DNA from: a bacterium
GTDB lineage: Bacteria > Planctomycetota > J058 > JAJDCP01
Assembly (NCBI GenBank): GCA_030428695.1
Contig: JAUIEM010000432.1
Location: 1 to 7,819, forward strand
DNA length: 7,819 bases
Direction of reading: 5' to 3'
Shown: piece by piece, positions 6,753-7,819 of the stretch
Position numbering within the stretch: position 1 is the stretch's first letter
How the letters are laid out: every line of letters starts with the position of its first letter
The notes under the pieces: model-generated
The model's input: only the letters and a program-made list of their open reading frames with translations
The model's database searches: none
Told to the model about the DNA's origin: nothing
Made by a program: the position numbers and the translations under genes

Positions 6753-7694
6753 TCAGCCTCCCGCCCGCACGAGGTGGTAGAGGTGCTGCAGCGCGCGCTC
6801 GGCGACCTCGCGCTTCTCGGGCAGCGCGGTCTGGCGGCGCAGCTTGCTCGCCGCCGCCTGCAGCACGTCCGGCAGGTCGCTGAACAGCTCCTCGACCTCG
6901 CGCGTGTCGAGCGTCAGCCCGGTCCGGTCGACCTGCAGCACGCCGACCCGGCCGTGGTGTGCATCGGTGCCCTTGAGCTCGGCGAGCAGGGCCTCGACCT
7001 CGGCGAGCTCGTCGAGGGTGACCGCCATGCGCAGGCTGAGCCGCAGCACGGTCTGCTTGAGGTTCTCGCTGCGCAGGGCCCGCAGCTCGGCGAGCCCGGT
7101 GATCTCCTGCTGGCGCCAGCGCCACTGGGCGACGCGCTCGGTGCGCAACAGCGGCTTGCGGCCGCGGCGGCGGAAGAAGACGTACAGCCGTGGCACGATC
7201 GACAGCAAGGCCGACACGAACACGCCGGTCAGCATGATCGAGTAGGTGCCGGCCAGCAGGAGGAACACCACCGCCAGATTGCGCATAAGCGGCACGGTGT
7301 CTCGTTGCGCAAAATTATAGCGATTAGGCTGGCGCGCCATGCCGTTGAGGATCAGGCCCGCAGCTCGAATCAGGAAGATCACCCAGACGACAATAATAAT
7401 GCTCTTGAGGAAAGCCAGTGTGACCGGGAGCGCCGGTTCGCCCAAGGCTTCAGACAAACGGGCGGTTGCGGCCATCAAACCAAACACCGCAAAGGTGGTA
7501 AACACCGGTCGATGCAGCAAGGCAATGATTCTGTCGTCGACTACAGTTTGTGTGTGGCTGGTCAGTCGACCGATGATGCCAAGCAAAACCTGCTGGGCAA
7601 TTTTTGCGACTAGCACCCCGGTGAAAGCGATGATAGCCGCCTGAAACCATACATTGGGTGCGTATTCGGCAAGCAGTTTTTGCAGTTCTTCCAT
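6753..7694 (-). CDS. Chimeric frame: MscS-type channel N-terminus joined to an unassigned high-GC domain
   Basis: From ATG 7694 this frame gives 313 residues. Residues 1 to about 138 look like the start of an MscS-family mechanosensitive channel: hydrophobic helices near 17-40, 63-79 and 94-115, the family-type TVVDDRIIALLHRPV segment, and RDTVPLMRNLAVV leading toward the last helix. The pore helix and Lsm-like beta domain that should follow are absent. Instead come one more hydrophobic stretch (to about 174), a basic RRRGRK, and a charged ~130-residue domain containing LKQTVLRLSLRM, VGVLQVDRTGLTL and LFSDLPDVLQAAASKL. This end vaguely recalls the C-terminal region of SbcD/YhaO phosphoesterases, which would suit the ATPase next door, but the match is weak. 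Codons with A or T third bases are common up to about 7280 and nearly vanish after it, so the halves probably come from different genomes. The frame stays open to GTG 7727, but that extension reads through the terminator stem, so ATG 7694 is preferred. Confidence 0.6.
   Translation of the reverse strand: MEELQKLLAEYAPNVWFQAAIIAFTGVLVAKIAQQVLLGIIGRLTSHTQTVVDDRIIALLHRPVFTTFAVFGLMAATARLSEALGEPALPVTLAFLKSIIIVVWVIFLIRAAGLILNGMARQPNRYNFAQRDTVPLMRNLAVVFLLLAGTYSIMLTGVFVSALLSIVPRLYVFFRRRGRKPLLRTERVAQWRWRQQEITGLAELRALRSENLKQTVLRLSLRMAVTLDELAEVEALLAELKGTDAHHGRVGVLQVDRTGLTLDTREVEELFSDLPDVLQAAASKLRRQTALPEKREVAERALQHLYHLVRAGG
6757..6762 (-). promoter_or_regulatory. Shine-Dalgarno of the ATPase gene inside the upstream gene's end
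   Basis: Read on the minus strand, GGGAGG sits 8 bases before ATG 6748 and overlaps the final Gly codons of the preceding gene. With the 4-base gap between stop and start this is the arrangement of translationally linked operon genes. Confidence 0.65.
7255..7290. other. Compositional junction (high-GC to moderate-GC DNA)
   Basis: Counting by eye, 60-base blocks from 7141 to 7260 are 65-68 % G+C, while blocks from 7261 to 7740 are 48-62 %. In the minus-strand frame, third positions change from mixed (e.g. ctt, aat) to nearly all G/C at about 7279. No repeat, integrase, tRNA or attachment-like sequence marks the switch. An assembly or amplification chimera is the simplest reading; recombination is the alternative. 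Confidence 0.6.
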
Positions 7695-7708
7695 GCTGCT
7701 AACTTGAC

Positions 7709-7739
7709 AAAAAAAAGCGGCCCTCACAAGTAGGGCCGC
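7709..7739 (-). terminator. Rho-independent terminator for minus-strand transcription
   Basis: On the minus strand a perfect 8-bp stem, GCGGCCCT (7739-7732) and AGGGCCGC (7724-7717), closes a 7-base loop and is followed by eight T residues (7716-7709). It would end a transcript coming from beyond the right edge. It sits only 14 bases before ATG 7694, so the MscS-type gene must be transcribed by readthrough or from a promoter not visible here. The remaining bases 7740-7819 hold no frame I can assign. Confidence 0.85.
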
Positions 7740-7819
7740 AATGCGGAGGAAGTCGGTGTGCCGCCGGAACGCTTATAGCGCGATATGCCGGCGAGTGCTG
7801 TACGCGATTCAGAACATGG

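Noticed and set aside
3581..6883. An 1100-residue plus-strand open frame opposite the ATPase
   Set aside because: It is low-complexity Gly/Leu/Ala/Arg sequence mirroring the ATPase codons. The minus strand carries ordered Walker A, signature and Walker B motifs, and long antisense frames are expected in GC-rich genes.
4692..7613. A 973-residue plus-strand Ser/Arg/Ala-rich frame
   Set aside because: It is a shadow frame with no recognisable domain; it crosses two real minus-strand genes and the compositional junction.
7695..7727. GTG 7727 as the start of the MscS-type frame
   Set aside because: Those 11 codons are the terminator stem and T-tract read as protein; ATG 7694 begins the recognisable sequence.
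7740..7819. Possible end of another minus-strand gene at the right edge
   Set aside because: Short stop-containing frames in all three phases; the terminator implies a gene to the right, but its stop codon cannot be fixed from 80 bases.

Overview
The window is a very GC-rich bacterial contig (roughly 70 % G+C, with strong G/C preference at third codon positions) whose last ~550 bases are clearly less GC-rich (about 50-60 %). The class III cyclase tail, a stand-alone LeuA-type regulatory domain, small orphan membrane proteins and a large SMC-like ATPase would suit a high-GC environmental bacterium, for example a myxobacterium-like, deltaproteobacterial or planctomycete-like lineage. No marker gene fixes the taxon, so this is inference. 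No rRNA, tRNA, CRISPR array or transposase was seen.

Layout. (1) 2-238 (+): the end of a class III nucleotide cyclase catalytic domain, cut by the window edge. (2) 432-1025 (+): a ~197-residue protein resembling the LeuA C-terminal allosteric domain without its catalytic barrel. (3) 1009-2121 (-): a ~370-residue, roughly eight-helix membrane protein of unknown function whose 3' end overlaps the previous gene tail to tail. (4) 2122-2405: about 280 bases without a convincing gene, holding the leader of the membrane-protein gene. (5) 2406-2583: a ~178-base imperfect palindrome that could fold into one long hairpin. (6) 2443-2931 (+): a small membrane-protein frame whose coding-like part begins just after the palindrome and whose upstream codons lie inside it, so it looks 5'-truncated. 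(7) 3020-3424 (+): a small protein with an HTHP...SEHD motif, like the DUF4329/JAB-type domains found at the ends of Rhs and polymorphic-toxin proteins, also apparently missing its N-terminus.

(8) 3545-6748 (-): a 1067-residue SMC/SbcC/YhaN-like coiled-coil ATPase with intact Walker A, signature and Walker B motifs, a beta-rich domain where SbcC would have a zinc hook, and Arg at the usual switch-histidine position. (9) 6753-7694 (-): four bases upstream of the ATPase, a chimeric frame. Its N-terminal ~140 residues are an MscS-type channel membrane region in moderate-GC codons; its C-terminal ~165 residues are in high-GC codons and lack the MscS pore helix and beta domain. (10) 7709-7739: a rho-independent terminator for minus-strand transcription, just upstream of that start.

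The ATPase and the gene ahead of it form a tight minus-strand pair with a good Shine-Dalgarno for the ATPase, so in the high-GC genome they were probably an operon. YhaN/SbcC-type ATPases usually partner a YhaO/SbcD phosphoesterase; here the partner's 5' half is not visible because the frame runs into MscS sequence at about 7255-7290. Either the contig is a chimera of two genomes or a real recombination made an in-frame fusion. The 2400-3425 stretch looks like a decaying accessory patch: a palindromic element with truncated genes on both sides of its neighbourhood.
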